A stretch of DNA of 36,236 nucleotides from a virus. The stretch is taken from the IMG/VR virus record IMGVR_UViG_3300030060_005518, positions 1 to 36,236 of that record. The stretch is one strand, 5' to 3'. The notes below the pieces were generated by a model. It was not told the DNA's origin and did not search any database. It worked only from the letters and a program-made list of their open reading frames with translations. Shown here piece by piece: positions 19,804-26,781 of the stretch. Position 1 is the first letter of the stretch. Each line of letters starts with the position of its first letter. A program made the position numbers and the translations under genes.

Positions 19804-20627
19804 AAATAAAAAAAGTAACTTGGCAAGAAATTTATGAAAGGTTAGCACAATTACCAAAAGGAAAATGTTATGGTATTCCTAGAGGTGGACAGGTTGTAGC
19901 AGGATTAACAATGAACGCAGTTGAAACTCCTGAAGAAGCAGATTTTTTAGTTGATGATCTTATTGATTCAGGTAGAACAGCAATGAAATGGAAAGAAAAA
20001 TACCCTGACAAACCTCTTTGTGTTTTATTTAATAAACAAGAGGAAAGTAATTTAGGTTGGTTGGAGTTTCCTTGGGAAGAAAGTGGACAGAGAGATGCTG
20101 AAGATTCTGTGGCTAGATTATTGGAAGCATTTGGAGAGGACATAAACAGAGAGGGATTGAAAGAAACACCAAAAAGATATGTTAAATTCTTTAAAGAGTT
20201 TTTAAATCCACCAAAATGGAATTGCACAACATTTGAATCAGAAGGTTATGATGAAATTATATTCCAAAACAATATTCCTTTTCATTCTTTATGTGAACAT
20301 CATATTGCTCCATTCTTTGGACATGGAATGATTGCTTACATACCTGATCAGAGAATTGTTGGATTGTCTAAATTAGCAAGGACTTTGGAAACATTTTCAA
20401 GGAGATTACAGAATCAAGAAAGAATAACAATGCAAGTTGCTGATTTTTTAGAGAAAGAATTAAAACCAAAAGCTGTGGCTGTAATTTTAAAAGCAAAACA
20501 TATGTGTATGGAGATGCGTGGAGTTAAAAAACATGATACTTGGACAACAACTTCAGTAATGAGAGGGATCTTTAAAGAAGATCACAAAGCTAGATTGGAA
20601 GTTATGAACTTATATAATCAAAAATGA
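19800..20627 (+). CDS. folE: Phosphoribosyltransferase-GTP cyclohydrolase I fusion (FolE)
   Basis: 275 aa, two domains. Residues about 1-95 resemble a type I phosphoribosyltransferase of the xanthine-guanine (Gpt) kind: VTWQEIYERL at the N-terminus, PRGGQVVAG (27-35), the PRPP loop VDDLIDSGRTA (51-61), and GWLEFPWEE (86-94), close to the end of E. coli Gpt. Residues about 97-275 are GTP cyclohydrolase I: zinc ligands Cys165, His168 and Cys236, CEHHIAPFFGHGMIAYIP (165-182) and HMCMEMRGV (234-242). FolE makes dihydroneopterin triphosphate for QueD. The fused domain could supply GTP from guanine. Both active sites look intact. ATGA overlaps bound the gene on both sides. Confidence 0.88.
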   Translation: MKIKKVTWQEIYERLAQLPKGKCYGIPRGGQVVAGLTMNAVETPEEADFLVDDLIDSGRTAMKWKEKYPDKPLCVLFNKQEESNLGWLEFPWEESGQRDAEDSVARLLEAFGEDINREGLKETPKRYVKFFKEFLNPPKWNCTTFESEGYDEIIFQNNIPFHSLCEHHIAPFFGHGMIAYIPDQRIVGLSKLARTLETFSRRLQNQERITMQVADFLEKELKPKAVAVILKAKHMCMEMRGVKKHDTWTTTSVMRGIFKEDHKARLEVMNLYNQK

Positions 20628-21016
20628 TTTCAGCTCATTTAGGATTGTTCGCAAATTTATTCGCAATGAAAAAATTAATAATATTACATTTTGAAATTGA
20701 AGGACATCATGCTTGGAAAGACGCACCTGAAAACATTTGGTTTCTGTCAAAAGAGCATAGGCATTTGTTTACAATAAGAATTGGAATGAATGTTGAGCAT
20801 AATGACAGAGAGAAAGAAATATTTTTACAACAACAATTATTTCAAGAATATTTAAAAACAAAATATGAAAAAACTCATTTGAATGATTATACATACCACG
20901 ATTTTGGAAACATGAGTTGCGAAGACATAGCTGAAGAAATAATAAAACTTGATGATTCAATTCATTGGGTTGAAGTTTTAGAAGATAACAAAGGTGGTGC
21001 AAGAATTGAAAGATAA
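20624..21016 (+). CDS. QueD-like T-fold protein without catalytic Cys (DpdL candidate)
   Basis: 130 aa from ATG 20624 (ATGA overlap with folE). The domain itself begins at Met15 (20666, MKKLIILHFEIEGHHAW), an alternative start. It follows the QueD plan: a first zinc His in EGHH, an H-R-H pair in SKEHRHLF (cf. LHGH), SCEDIAEEI (cf. PTAENLA) and VEVLEDNKGGARIE. The Cys that lies four residues before the HGH motif in QueD is Leu here, so standard QueD chemistry is unlikely. A QueD-like protein called DpdL was proposed as a CDG decarboxylase in phages (from memory). Because QueC is missing, that activity would fit well. Confidence 0.62.
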   Translation: MISAHLGLFANLFAMKKLIILHFEIEGHHAWKDAPENIWFLSKEHRHLFTIRIGMNVEHNDREKEIFLQQQLFQEYLKTKYEKTHLNDYTYHDFGNMSCEDIAEEIIKLDDSIHWVEVLEDNKGGARIER

Positions 21017-21019
21017 ATT

Positions 21020-21937
21020 ATGAAACTATTTTTAGCAGGAGTCAATGATCAAAATAAATTACAAGCTGTTTACAGAGCAAACCACCCTTACATTTTGAGT
21101 AGTTATTGGGAACACCAAAGAGGATTTCACAAAGAATGGTTACATTGGTATAAAAAAACAAGAGACAAAGGAGCTGATTTTATTATGGATTCAGGTTTGT
21201 TCACTATGATGTTTGGAGCAGGAAGCGATAAAACATATTCAGAAAAAGAATTATTAGATTACACTAATAAATATTTGAAAGATATAAAAGCAATCGGTTA
21301 TAATAATTACATTGTTGAAATGGATGTCCACAAAGTTTTAGGATTACAATCTTTAAAAAGATTCAGAAAGATTTTTGAAAAGGAATATCCATTAGAAAAA
21401 ACAATATTTGTTTGGCATGTTGAAGAAAAAGAATTAGGATTCAAAAAACTTTGTGAGAAATACCCTTACATAGCAATTTCAATTCCTGAATTGAGAATAA
21501 TTTTTAAAGGTAATAGAAAAAGTTTGAGAAACGCAATTAAAAATTTAATAAAGATTGCGAATGATATTAATCCAAACATTAAAATTCATTTGCTTGGTTG
21601 TACTCAAATTAGTTTAATGGAACAAAAAGGTTATTATTCATGTGATTCAACATCATGGCAATCAAGTCAGATGTTCGGAACTTGTTACTATTTTGATAAT
21701 AAGTTAAAGAGAGTCAAAGAAACTACAGATTTTTGGAAACAATATGCTTTGAGAATGGAAGATAAAATTTGGAGATACTCAGACAAAACAAAAGAAGAAA
21801 AATTCAAAAAATTAACAGCTCAAAACTATTGGAGAAACGCATCACTTTGTGCAATGGCATTTTCAAAATTGAATCAACATATAAACAACAGATATTATAA
21901 CTTTGAACAAATCAAAAAATTAAATTATGAAAGTTAA
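21020..21937 (+). CDS. dpdA: DpdA-like DNA guanine transglycosylase
   Basis: 305 aa. It belongs to the TGT-like superfamily: FIMDSGLFTMMFGAG (54-68, like DSGGFQ), NYIVEMDVHKVLG (96-108) with candidate catalytic Glu100/Asp102, VWHVEE (131-136), IHLLGCTQ (189-196) and YYSCDSTSWQ (205-214). This matches phage DpdA, which swaps guanine in DNA for a 7-deazaguanine base; it lacks the C-terminal zinc motif of tRNA TGT that I could find. It follows the CDG-pathway genes and overlaps the ParB-like gene by 11 nt. It protects phage DNA from restriction, by analogy with known DpdA phages. Confidence 0.85.
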   Translation: MKLFLAGVNDQNKLQAVYRANHPYILSSYWEHQRGFHKEWLHWYKKTRDKGADFIMDSGLFTMMFGAGSDKTYSEKELLDYTNKYLKDIKAIGYNNYIVEMDVHKVLGLQSLKRFRKIFEKEYPLEKTIFVWHVEEKELGFKKLCEKYPYIAISIPELRIIFKGNRKSLRNAIKNLIKIANDINPNIKIHLLGCTQISLMEQKGYYSCDSTSWQSSQMFGTCYYFDNKLKRVKETTDFWKQYALRMEDKIWRYSDKTKEEKFKKLTAQNYWRNASLCAMAFSKLNQHINNRYYNFEQIKKLNYES

Positions 21938-22589
21938 AAAAGGATTTACAAAAATTAAAATTGATAAATTAGTAAAAGCAGATTGGAACTATAAAGAAGA
22001 AAATGAAAAGCTATCAGAAAAACTTTTATCTAATATGAAAAGAAATGGACAGATTGAAAACATCTTGATCAGAGAATTGGAAACAGGTTTTTTTGAGGTT
22101 GTAAATGGAAATCATAGATTAGATGTAATGAATAAATTAAAAATTAAAGATGTTCAAGCATACAACTTTGGCAAGATAGGATTACCACAAGCTCAAAGAA
22201 TAGCATTAGAAACAAATGAAACAAAATTTGAAAATGACAGTATTAAAATGGCAGAACTTGTAACTGAATTAACAAAAGAGTTTGACATAAAAGATTTGGT
22301 TGATTCTTTGCCTTACACAATAGATGAAATCAACAACATGAATGATCTTGTTAGTTTTGATTTTAATGAATTTGAAACTGATGAATCAGAGTCAGGTTAT
22401 TTGAAAGAGAGTTTTGGAGATGAAAAGTTTTCTCATAATATAAATTTGAATGTTACTGCTGAAACTTTTGAAAGATGGAAAGAGTTAAAAGAAAAATTCA
22501 CAGATGTAATTGGTTATGAAAATGAATCTAAAGTATTTGAATTTGCTATAATAGAAGCATTGAACATTCCAATGGAATCATTAAATTAA
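21927..22589 (+). CDS. ParB/sulfiredoxin-like domain protein
   Basis: 220 aa. Residues about 8-100 have the ParB N-terminal pattern: IDKLVKADWNYKEEN, LLSNMKRNGQIENILIREL and VVNGNHRLDVMNKLKI (cf. GERR/GHRR box), then IALETNETKFENDSIKMAEL. The C-terminal half is acidic (FDFNEFETDESESGY) and may end in a small helical domain. ParB-fold proteins include NTPases, nucleases and kinases. This gene overlaps dpdA, so a link to modification (targeting DNA or regulating DpdA) is likely, but its activity is not known. Confidence 0.75.
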   Translation: MKVKKGFTKIKIDKLVKADWNYKEENEKLSEKLLSNMKRNGQIENILIRELETGFFEVVNGNHRLDVMNKLKIKDVQAYNFGKIGLPQAQRIALETNETKFENDSIKMAELVTELTKEFDIKDLVDSLPYTIDEINNMNDLVSFDFNEFETDESESGYLKESFGDEKFSHNINLNVTAETFERWKELKEKFTDVIGYENESKVFEFAIIEALNIPMESLN

Positions 22590-22594
22590 AAGAC

Positions 22595-22705
22595 ATGATA
22601 AATATTTTAATTAGTTTTGTAATCGGTATATTAGCAGGAATCTTTCTTAGCTATAAAATTGGAATGTATATAATAAACAAAAACAGAAAACGATATGGAA
22701 AATAA
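22595..22705 (+). CDS. Membrane microprotein, 36 aa
   Basis: Starts MINILISFVIGILAGIFL (one transmembrane helix), then a basic tail (NKNRKRYGK). It begins 5 nt after the ParB-like gene and its last codons overlap the next ATG. No family is recognised. Confidence 0.55.
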   Translation: MINILISFVIGILAGIFLSYKIGMYIINKNRKRYGK

Positions 22706-22865
22706 AAAAGTAAAACACCCTGATCCTGAAAAACATTTAATGTTAAGCATGAAGAAATCAATTTTTAGAATTGTTGGATTGATAGCTTTGCCTTTTAACA
22801 TTTGGATTGGATCAATTCTTTTAATAATTGCTGAGGGTTATGGTATTAAAGAGGAATTGGTATGA
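22695..22865 (+). CDS. Small membrane protein, 56 aa
   Basis: MENKKVKHPDPEKHLMLSMK, then a hydrophobic segment FRIVGLIALPFNIWIGSILLIIA (about 24-46), then YGIKEELV. One or two spans. It overlaps both neighbours (11 nt and ATGA). No family is recognised. Confidence 0.58.
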   Translation: MENKKVKHPDPEKHLMLSMKKSIFRIVGLIALPFNIWIGSILLIIAEGYGIKEELV

Positions 22866-23092
22866 TAGGAATGATAGGATTAATAGTTGGAATAGCTTTA
22901 GGAATTTTCATTGTTTATTTGATTCCAAAAATAATTGAATTCAGAGCTACAAAAAATCAAAATAAAGATTTGATTGAAAACATTACAAGATTGGATCAAT
23001 ACTTCAGAGCATTAGAGCAAGATCATACAGCAGGAGAGGAGAAAATTATACATTATTACACATCAAGTAAAGATAAAAACGAAATAAATTAA
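22862..23092 (+). CDS. Membrane-anchored helical protein, 76 aa
   Basis: N-terminal transmembrane helix (MIGLIVGIALGIFIVYLIPK) followed by a charged helix (NQNKDLIENITRLDQYFRAL), the layout of a type II i-spanin. It is not next to the lysin, so spanin identity is only a suggestion. Confidence 0.6.
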   Translation: MIGMIGLIVGIALGIFIVYLIPKIIEFRATKNQNKDLIENITRLDQYFRALEQDHTAGEEKIIHYYTSSKDKNEIN

Positions 23093-23173
23093 ATGATAAC
23101 AAATTTTTTAATATTATTAATGTGCTACATGCTGTGGCGAGTATTAACCAAAGAGGATTGGAATGGCGAATAA
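23093..23173 (+). CDS. 26-residue membrane microprotein
   Basis: MITNFLILLMCYMLWRVLTK, then EDWNGE. It starts right after the preceding stop (TAAATG) and overlaps the terminase small-subunit start by 11 nt. One short transmembrane helix. No family is recognised. Confidence 0.48.
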   Translation: MITNFLILLMCYMLWRVLTKEDWNGE

Positions 23174-23519
23174 AGACAGATTTACACCTGAAAAGATTGC
23201 TGATGCTTTAAGAAAAAACGCAGGATTGATTTCATTAACAGCTACAGCTTTAAATTGTACTAGAAAAACAATTTACAATTACATTGAAAAGTTTCCTGAA
23301 CTTCAAGAGGTATTAGAAGACATCAGAGAATCAATGGATGATATAGCAGAAGCAGCATTATTAAAAAACATCAAAGAGGGAAGTACGCAAGAAATATTAT
23401 ATTATCACAAAAGAAGATTGGGACACCGAGGATATGGAGATAATAAACAGATTGACATAACTTCAAACAATGAGCCGATTAAAATTAACATTGATCTAGG
23501 AGATGGAGATAACTCCTAA
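23163..23519 (+). CDS. terS: Terminase small subunit
   Basis: 118 aa. The N-terminal helix-turn-helix, KIADALRKNAGLISLTATAL (about 11-30) with NCTRKTIYNYIEKFPE, is the DNA-recognition module of small terminase subunits. ILYYHKRRLGHRGYG (about 79-93) resembles their oligomerisation tail. It overlaps the large subunit gene by 17 nt. It should select the packaging site and regulate the ATPase. Confidence 0.85.
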   Translation: MANKDRFTPEKIADALRKNAGLISLTATALNCTRKTIYNYIEKFPELQEVLEDIRESMDDIAEAALLKNIKEGSTQEILYYHKRRLGHRGYGDNKQIDITSNNEPIKINIDLGDGDNS

Positions 23520-24813
23520 CTTTACAGAAACTCAAAAGAAAGCATTAAAATATTTGTATGATGTAAAAACAAATGAAATTCTTTTCGGTGGTGGAGCAGG
23601 TGGTGGTAAATCATTTTGTGGCTGTGCATTTTTAATTTTAAGTTGTATCAAGTTTCCAAAAACTAGATATTTAATGGGAAGAAGCAAATTGGATTCTTTA
23701 AAGAAAACAACATTGAACACTTTCTTTGAAGTATGTGAGTTATGGAATATCAAATCAGGAAATCATTTTACATTCAATGCTTCTTCAAACATCATTAAAT
23801 TTTACAATGGAAGTGAAATTCTTTTAAAAGATTTATTCTCATATCCATCTGATCCAAACTTTGATTCTTTAGGATCATTAGAATTGACAGGAGCTTTTAT
23901 AGATGAAGCAAATCAAATATCACAAAAAGCAAAGATGATTGTTTTTTCTAGAATCAGATACAAACTAGATGATTATGGAATTGTTCCAAAGCTGTTATTG
24001 ACTTGTAATCCTGCAAAGAATTGGCTTTATTCAGAATGGTATTTACCTTATAAACAAAACATCTTATCTGAAGACAAACAGTTTCTTCAATCATTAGCTA
24101 TTGACAATCCAAACATCAGTAAACACTATGTTGAATCATTAAAGAAATTAGACAAAATATCAAGAGAGAGATTACTTTATGGCAATTGGGCATATGAAGA
24201 TACTGAGGGGAAGCTGTTTAAATATGATAAAATAGTTGATTGCTTTACAAATAACTTTATTAAAGGTGGAAAAGAAAAGTTTTTGTCAGTTGATGTAGCA
24301 AGATTCGGAAAAGATTCATCTGTTATTATTGTTTGGGATCATTATGTTATTGAAAAGATATATCAACATTCAAAAACATCAATTACAGAATTAGCAGAGA
24401 TAGTCAATAGAATCTCAAATGAAAACAGAGTTCCAAGAAGCAATATTGTTATTGATGAAGATGGAGTCGGTGGTGGTTTGAAAGACATGATCAGAGGATC
24501 AAAAGGTTTTGTCAATGGTAGCAAAGCACTAGGAAAAGAAAATTATTCTAATTTAAGAAGTCAATGCTATTACAAGTTTGCAGAGAAAGTAAATCAATCA
24601 TCAGTTTACATAAAAGATTCAACTTATAAAGATTCAATTGTTCAAGAGTTGGAAGTGATAGCCATGAAAGATATTGACAAAGATAATAAATTAGCAATCA
24701 TAGGAAAAGACAAAATAAAAGAGAATATCGGAAGATCTCCTGATATTGCAGATGCTATGATGATGAGGATGTATTTTGAATTGAATAAAACAAAGATTAC
24801 ATATTATGGCTGA
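23503..24813 (+). CDS. terL: Terminase large subunit
   Basis: 436 aa. ATPase: Walker A GGGAGGGKS (29-37), Walker B with D134/E135 in GAFIDEAN, coupling motif TCNP (167-170), and GNW (227-229). RNase H-like nuclease: Asp264 in SVDVARFGKDSS, IDEDGVGGG (317-325), and D414/D417 in SPDIADAMMM. It packages DNA into the portal-headed capsid and cuts the concatemer. The portal gene is 16 kb away on the circle, not adjacent as usual. Confidence 0.95.
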   Translation: MEITPNFTETQKKALKYLYDVKTNEILFGGGAGGGKSFCGCAFLILSCIKFPKTRYLMGRSKLDSLKKTTLNTFFEVCELWNIKSGNHFTFNASSNIIKFYNGSEILLKDLFSYPSDPNFDSLGSLELTGAFIDEANQISQKAKMIVFSRIRYKLDDYGIVPKLLLTCNPAKNWLYSEWYLPYKQNILSEDKQFLQSLAIDNPNISKHYVESLKKLDKISRERLLYGNWAYEDTEGKLFKYDKIVDCFTNNFIKGGKEKFLSVDVARFGKDSSVIIVWDHYVIEKIYQHSKTSITELAEIVNRISNENRVPRSNIVIDEDGVGGGLKDMIRGSKGFVNGSKALGKENYSNLRSQCYYKFAEKVNQSSVYIKDSTYKDSIVQELEVIAMKDIDKDNKLAIIGKDKIKENIGRSPDIADAMMMRMYFELNKTKITYYG

Positions 24814-24853
24814 TCAGCAAAAAGTGCGTAGAAAATTAAAAATGTTAAATTAA
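24806..24853 (+). CDS. 15-codon ORF after terL
   Basis: MADQQKVRRKLKMLN, basic, overlapping the terL stop by 8 nt. It could be a coupled micropeptide; it is equally possible that it is chance. No other support. Confidence 0.25.
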   Translation: MADQQKVRRKLKMLN

Positions 24854-24865
24854 ATTTGTAGAATT

Positions 24866-25630
24866 ATGATAATAGTTAAAGTTGGAGATAAAAAAGTTAA
24901 AATTCCTGAGAGTTATTCAGAGATTACAATTAAAGAGTTTACTCAGATTTGGAAAATACTTCATAAATATGAAACAATTCCATTAGCAGAGGGAGAGGAA
25001 TACAATGATACACAAAAATTGAAAATGGAAAACAATGAGAGAGATGTTACATTCATGTTAGTTTCTCATTTATTGGGATTGACTAAAGAAGAAACAAAAC
25101 AAGTTGATTTTTTGGCAGCACAGGAAATTGTAAATGTATTCAATAACTTCATTAACAATCAACCGATAAACAAGATAATAAAAAAAACAGGAAACAATCA
25201 TTTTGTTTTTAAAGGAGAAGCATATTATTATCCAAAACCTGATTTTAAAGACATGACTTTTGGAGAGTATTGTGAACTTCAACAATTACAATCAACTTTT
25301 GGAAAAGAAACAAAAAACAGATTTGATTTTATAGCAAAACAAATTGCTTTGAGCTGTAGAAGAAAAGGAGAGGAAAAAGATTCATATGATCTAGATGAAA
25401 GGACAAAGATGTTTGAAGATTTAACAATGGATTATGTTTTAGCATACAGTTTTTTTTTGAGCAATCGGGTAAAAATCTTGGGGAAAAATATCCAAACCTC
25501 TTTAAAGAATCAACAAACAGATTCCACAGAAAAACAAGACACATCATTGAAGGATATGGTTGGCTCAATACCATTTATGAACTTGCAAGAGAGGGAGTTT
25601 TTTCAAAAGGAACAAAATACAATGCAATAG
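24866..25630 (+). CDS. Tail assembly chaperone, zero-frame form
   Basis: 254 aa in the unshifted frame. The start (MIIVKVGDKKVKIPESYSEI, then TIKEFTQIWKIL) resembles the opening of tail assembly chaperones of siphophages. LVSHLLGLTKEETKQVDFLA and FNNFINNQP follow. At residue 197 the frame meets a T9 run. The residues after it (SNRVKILGKNIQTSLKNQQT ...) look less protein-like than the overlapping -1 frame. The gene is the first tail gene after terminase. The usual place for this gene is next to the tape measure; here two large tail genes lie between. Function is inferred. Confidence 0.62.
   Translation: MIIVKVGDKKVKIPESYSEITIKEFTQIWKILHKYETIPLAEGEEYNDTQKLKMENNERDVTFMLVSHLLGLTKEETKQVDFLAAQEIVNVFNNFINNQPINKIIKKTGNNHFVFKGEAYYYPKPDFKDMTFGEYCELQQLQSTFGKETKNRFDFIAKQIALSCRRKGEEKDSYDLDERTKMFEDLTMDYVLAYSFFLSNRVKILGKNIQTSLKNQQTDSTEKQDTSLKDMVGSIPFMNLQEREFFQKEQNTMQ
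25450..25458 (+). promoter_or_regulatory. T9 slippery sequence for -1 ribosomal frameshift
   Basis: Nine T with zero-frame codons AGT TTT TTT TTG contain a perfect T-TTT-TTT heptamer. A -1 slip moves ribosomes into a frame that stays open for 101 codons. I see no convincing downstream pseudoknot. Confidence 0.65.
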
Positions 25631-25761
25631 AATGTGTAGAAAAAGAAGATTTATTGATAGTATTTACATATTTGAGTTGGAAGAAAGCTCAATCAGATTA
25701 TGAAGTAGCAAATCAAAAACTGAGAGACAAAGAACATAAACAAAACATGAGAAAAAATTAA
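25456..25761 (+). CDS. -1 frame extension of the tail assembly chaperone
   Basis: Read after a -1 slip at the T9 run, this frame runs 101 codons to TAA at 25759-25761, 3 nt before the next ATG. It contains GYGWLNTIYELAREGVFSKG and LLIVFTYLSWKKAQSDYEVA, clearly protein-like. The frame has no start codon of its own (its only ATG is four codons from the end), so it needs frameshifting. The fusion would be 298 aa (197 + 101), like the G-GT products of lambda. The overlap of the two frames is about 170 nt. A missing T in the assembly would give one continuous gene; then the zero-frame tail would be an artefact. Confidence 0.7.
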   Translation, partial: FEQSGKNLGEKYPNLFKESTNRFHRKTRHIIEGYGWLNTIYELAREGVFSKGTKYNAIECVEKEDLLIVFTYLSWKKAQSDYEVANQKLRDKEHKQNMRKN

Positions 25762-25764
25762 AAC

Positions 25765-26277
25765 ATGGCAGTAATAAAAGACATAGAAGAACTTTCAACT
25801 GATATAAAAACAGCAGCAACACCTTATTGGGACACCTACAGATTTGGTTATTTAGGAGAGGTAAATAATTATCACAACAATGATTATCCTTTAATGTTAT
25901 TGTTACCACCTAGAAGTTCATTTGATGATCCTTACAAAAATGATGAGGAATTTATTTTAGAGTTTCATTTATACAAACCAAGTGAGGAATTATTAAGTGA
26001 AACAACAGGAAATTTACAGCTAGGACAAAATCAAACAGTAATGTTGGAAAGAACATTTGATGATTTGCTTTCAAGATTTAAAGAAACAATGGAAGATTTG
26101 TATCAAAATTATGAACACAAATACATAAACGCAGGTGGTTGGGAGATTGAAAGATTGTCTCAACAACATGCTGACAGATTAGTTTCATTAGTTGTAACAA
26201 TAAGATTGAGAAAATTCTCATTCTGTTTACAAACATCTGAAAATACAGATGTGGTAGTTGGTGGTGGTGGAGATTAA
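25765..26277 (+). CDS. Putative tail completion/terminator-like protein
   Basis: 170 aa. It is mixed alpha/beta: YWDTYRFGYLGEVNNYHNND, YPLMLLLPPRSS, FILEFHLYKPSEE, LERTFDDLLSRFKETMEDLY, RLVSLVVTIRLRKFSF, then a Gly-rich end. Length and strand-helix order fit the gpU-like tail terminator family, and it lies just before the neck protein gene. No motif is decisive. Confidence 0.5.
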   Translation: MAVIKDIEELSTDIKTAATPYWDTYRFGYLGEVNNYHNNDYPLMLLLPPRSSFDDPYKNDEEFILEFHLYKPSEELLSETTGNLQLGQNQTVMLERTFDDLLSRFKETMEDLYQNYEHKYINAGGWEIERLSQQHADRLVSLVVTIRLRKFSFCLQTSENTDVVVGGGGD

Positions 26278-26289
26278 TAAAATAATTAA

Positions 26290-26778
26290 ATGATTAAACT
26301 TGACAAAACAGATTTAGACAAAATTGGATTAGCAGTTACAACAGCTTTTGGAGTTGAGTTGGCTAGTCAAGGCAGAGGAAAGAAACAAGGATCTTTGATA
26401 AACTCATTAAAAGCAGTTCCTCAATCTCCTGATACTGTCCAAATCTTCGCAAACTACTATTGGAGATTTGTTGATCAGGGAGTTTCTTCAGCTAGTATTA
26501 AGAAACCATTTGCACCACCAAGAATTGATGGATTGATTCGTTGGCTAACATCAAAAGGAATCGGAAGCTCAGATAAAAAAATCAGAAGCATAGCATACGC
26601 AATTGCTAGAACTCATGGAAAAAAAGGAATGCCGACAATGAACAGCAGGAGAGATTCAAAAAGATTAAACTTTGTAGATAAAGCATTTAAAAAACATAAT
26701 GCAAAAATAAATAAAGTAATAGATAACATTTTAGAAAGTAAAATTGATTTTGCTTTTTTAAAAATAAAAAACGCATAA
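26290..26778 (+). CDS. Head-tail neck protein, HK97 gp10-like
   Basis: 162 aa. The pattern QIFANYYWRFVDQGVSS (about 51-67), KPFAPPRIDGLIRWLTSKGI and IRSIAYAIARTHGKKGMP is that of HK97 gp10-type (DUF-like) connectors, which have 'Y..fvd.G...', 'l..wv..kG' and 'ayaIar.i..kG'. It should seal the head-tail joint. It is followed 3 nt later by a large tail gene. Confidence 0.72.
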   Translation: MIKLDKTDLDKIGLAVTTAFGVELASQGRGKKQGSLINSLKAVPQSPDTVQIFANYYWRFVDQGVSSASIKKPFAPPRIDGLIRWLTSKGIGSSDKKIRSIAYAIARTHGKKGMPTMNSRRDSKRLNFVDKAFKKHNAKINKVIDNILESKIDFAFLKIKNA

Positions 26779-26781
26779 AAG

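Noticed and set aside
19868-20227. 119-aa open frame on the minus strand inside folE
   Set aside because: It lies fully within the conserved PRTase-FolE coding frame and no other minus-strand gene is credible in this genome.
24851-24858. TAAATTTG as a promoter for the tail chaperone gene
   Set aside because: It matches TAnnTTTG but lies 7 nt before the ATG, has no -33 TTG, and the 5' leader would be almost absent.
25459-25630. Zero-frame end of the 24866 gene as its main C-terminus
   Set aside because: The residues there look like a shadow of the -1 frame, whose sequence is more protein-like and reaches the next gene. It is kept only as the unshifted short form.
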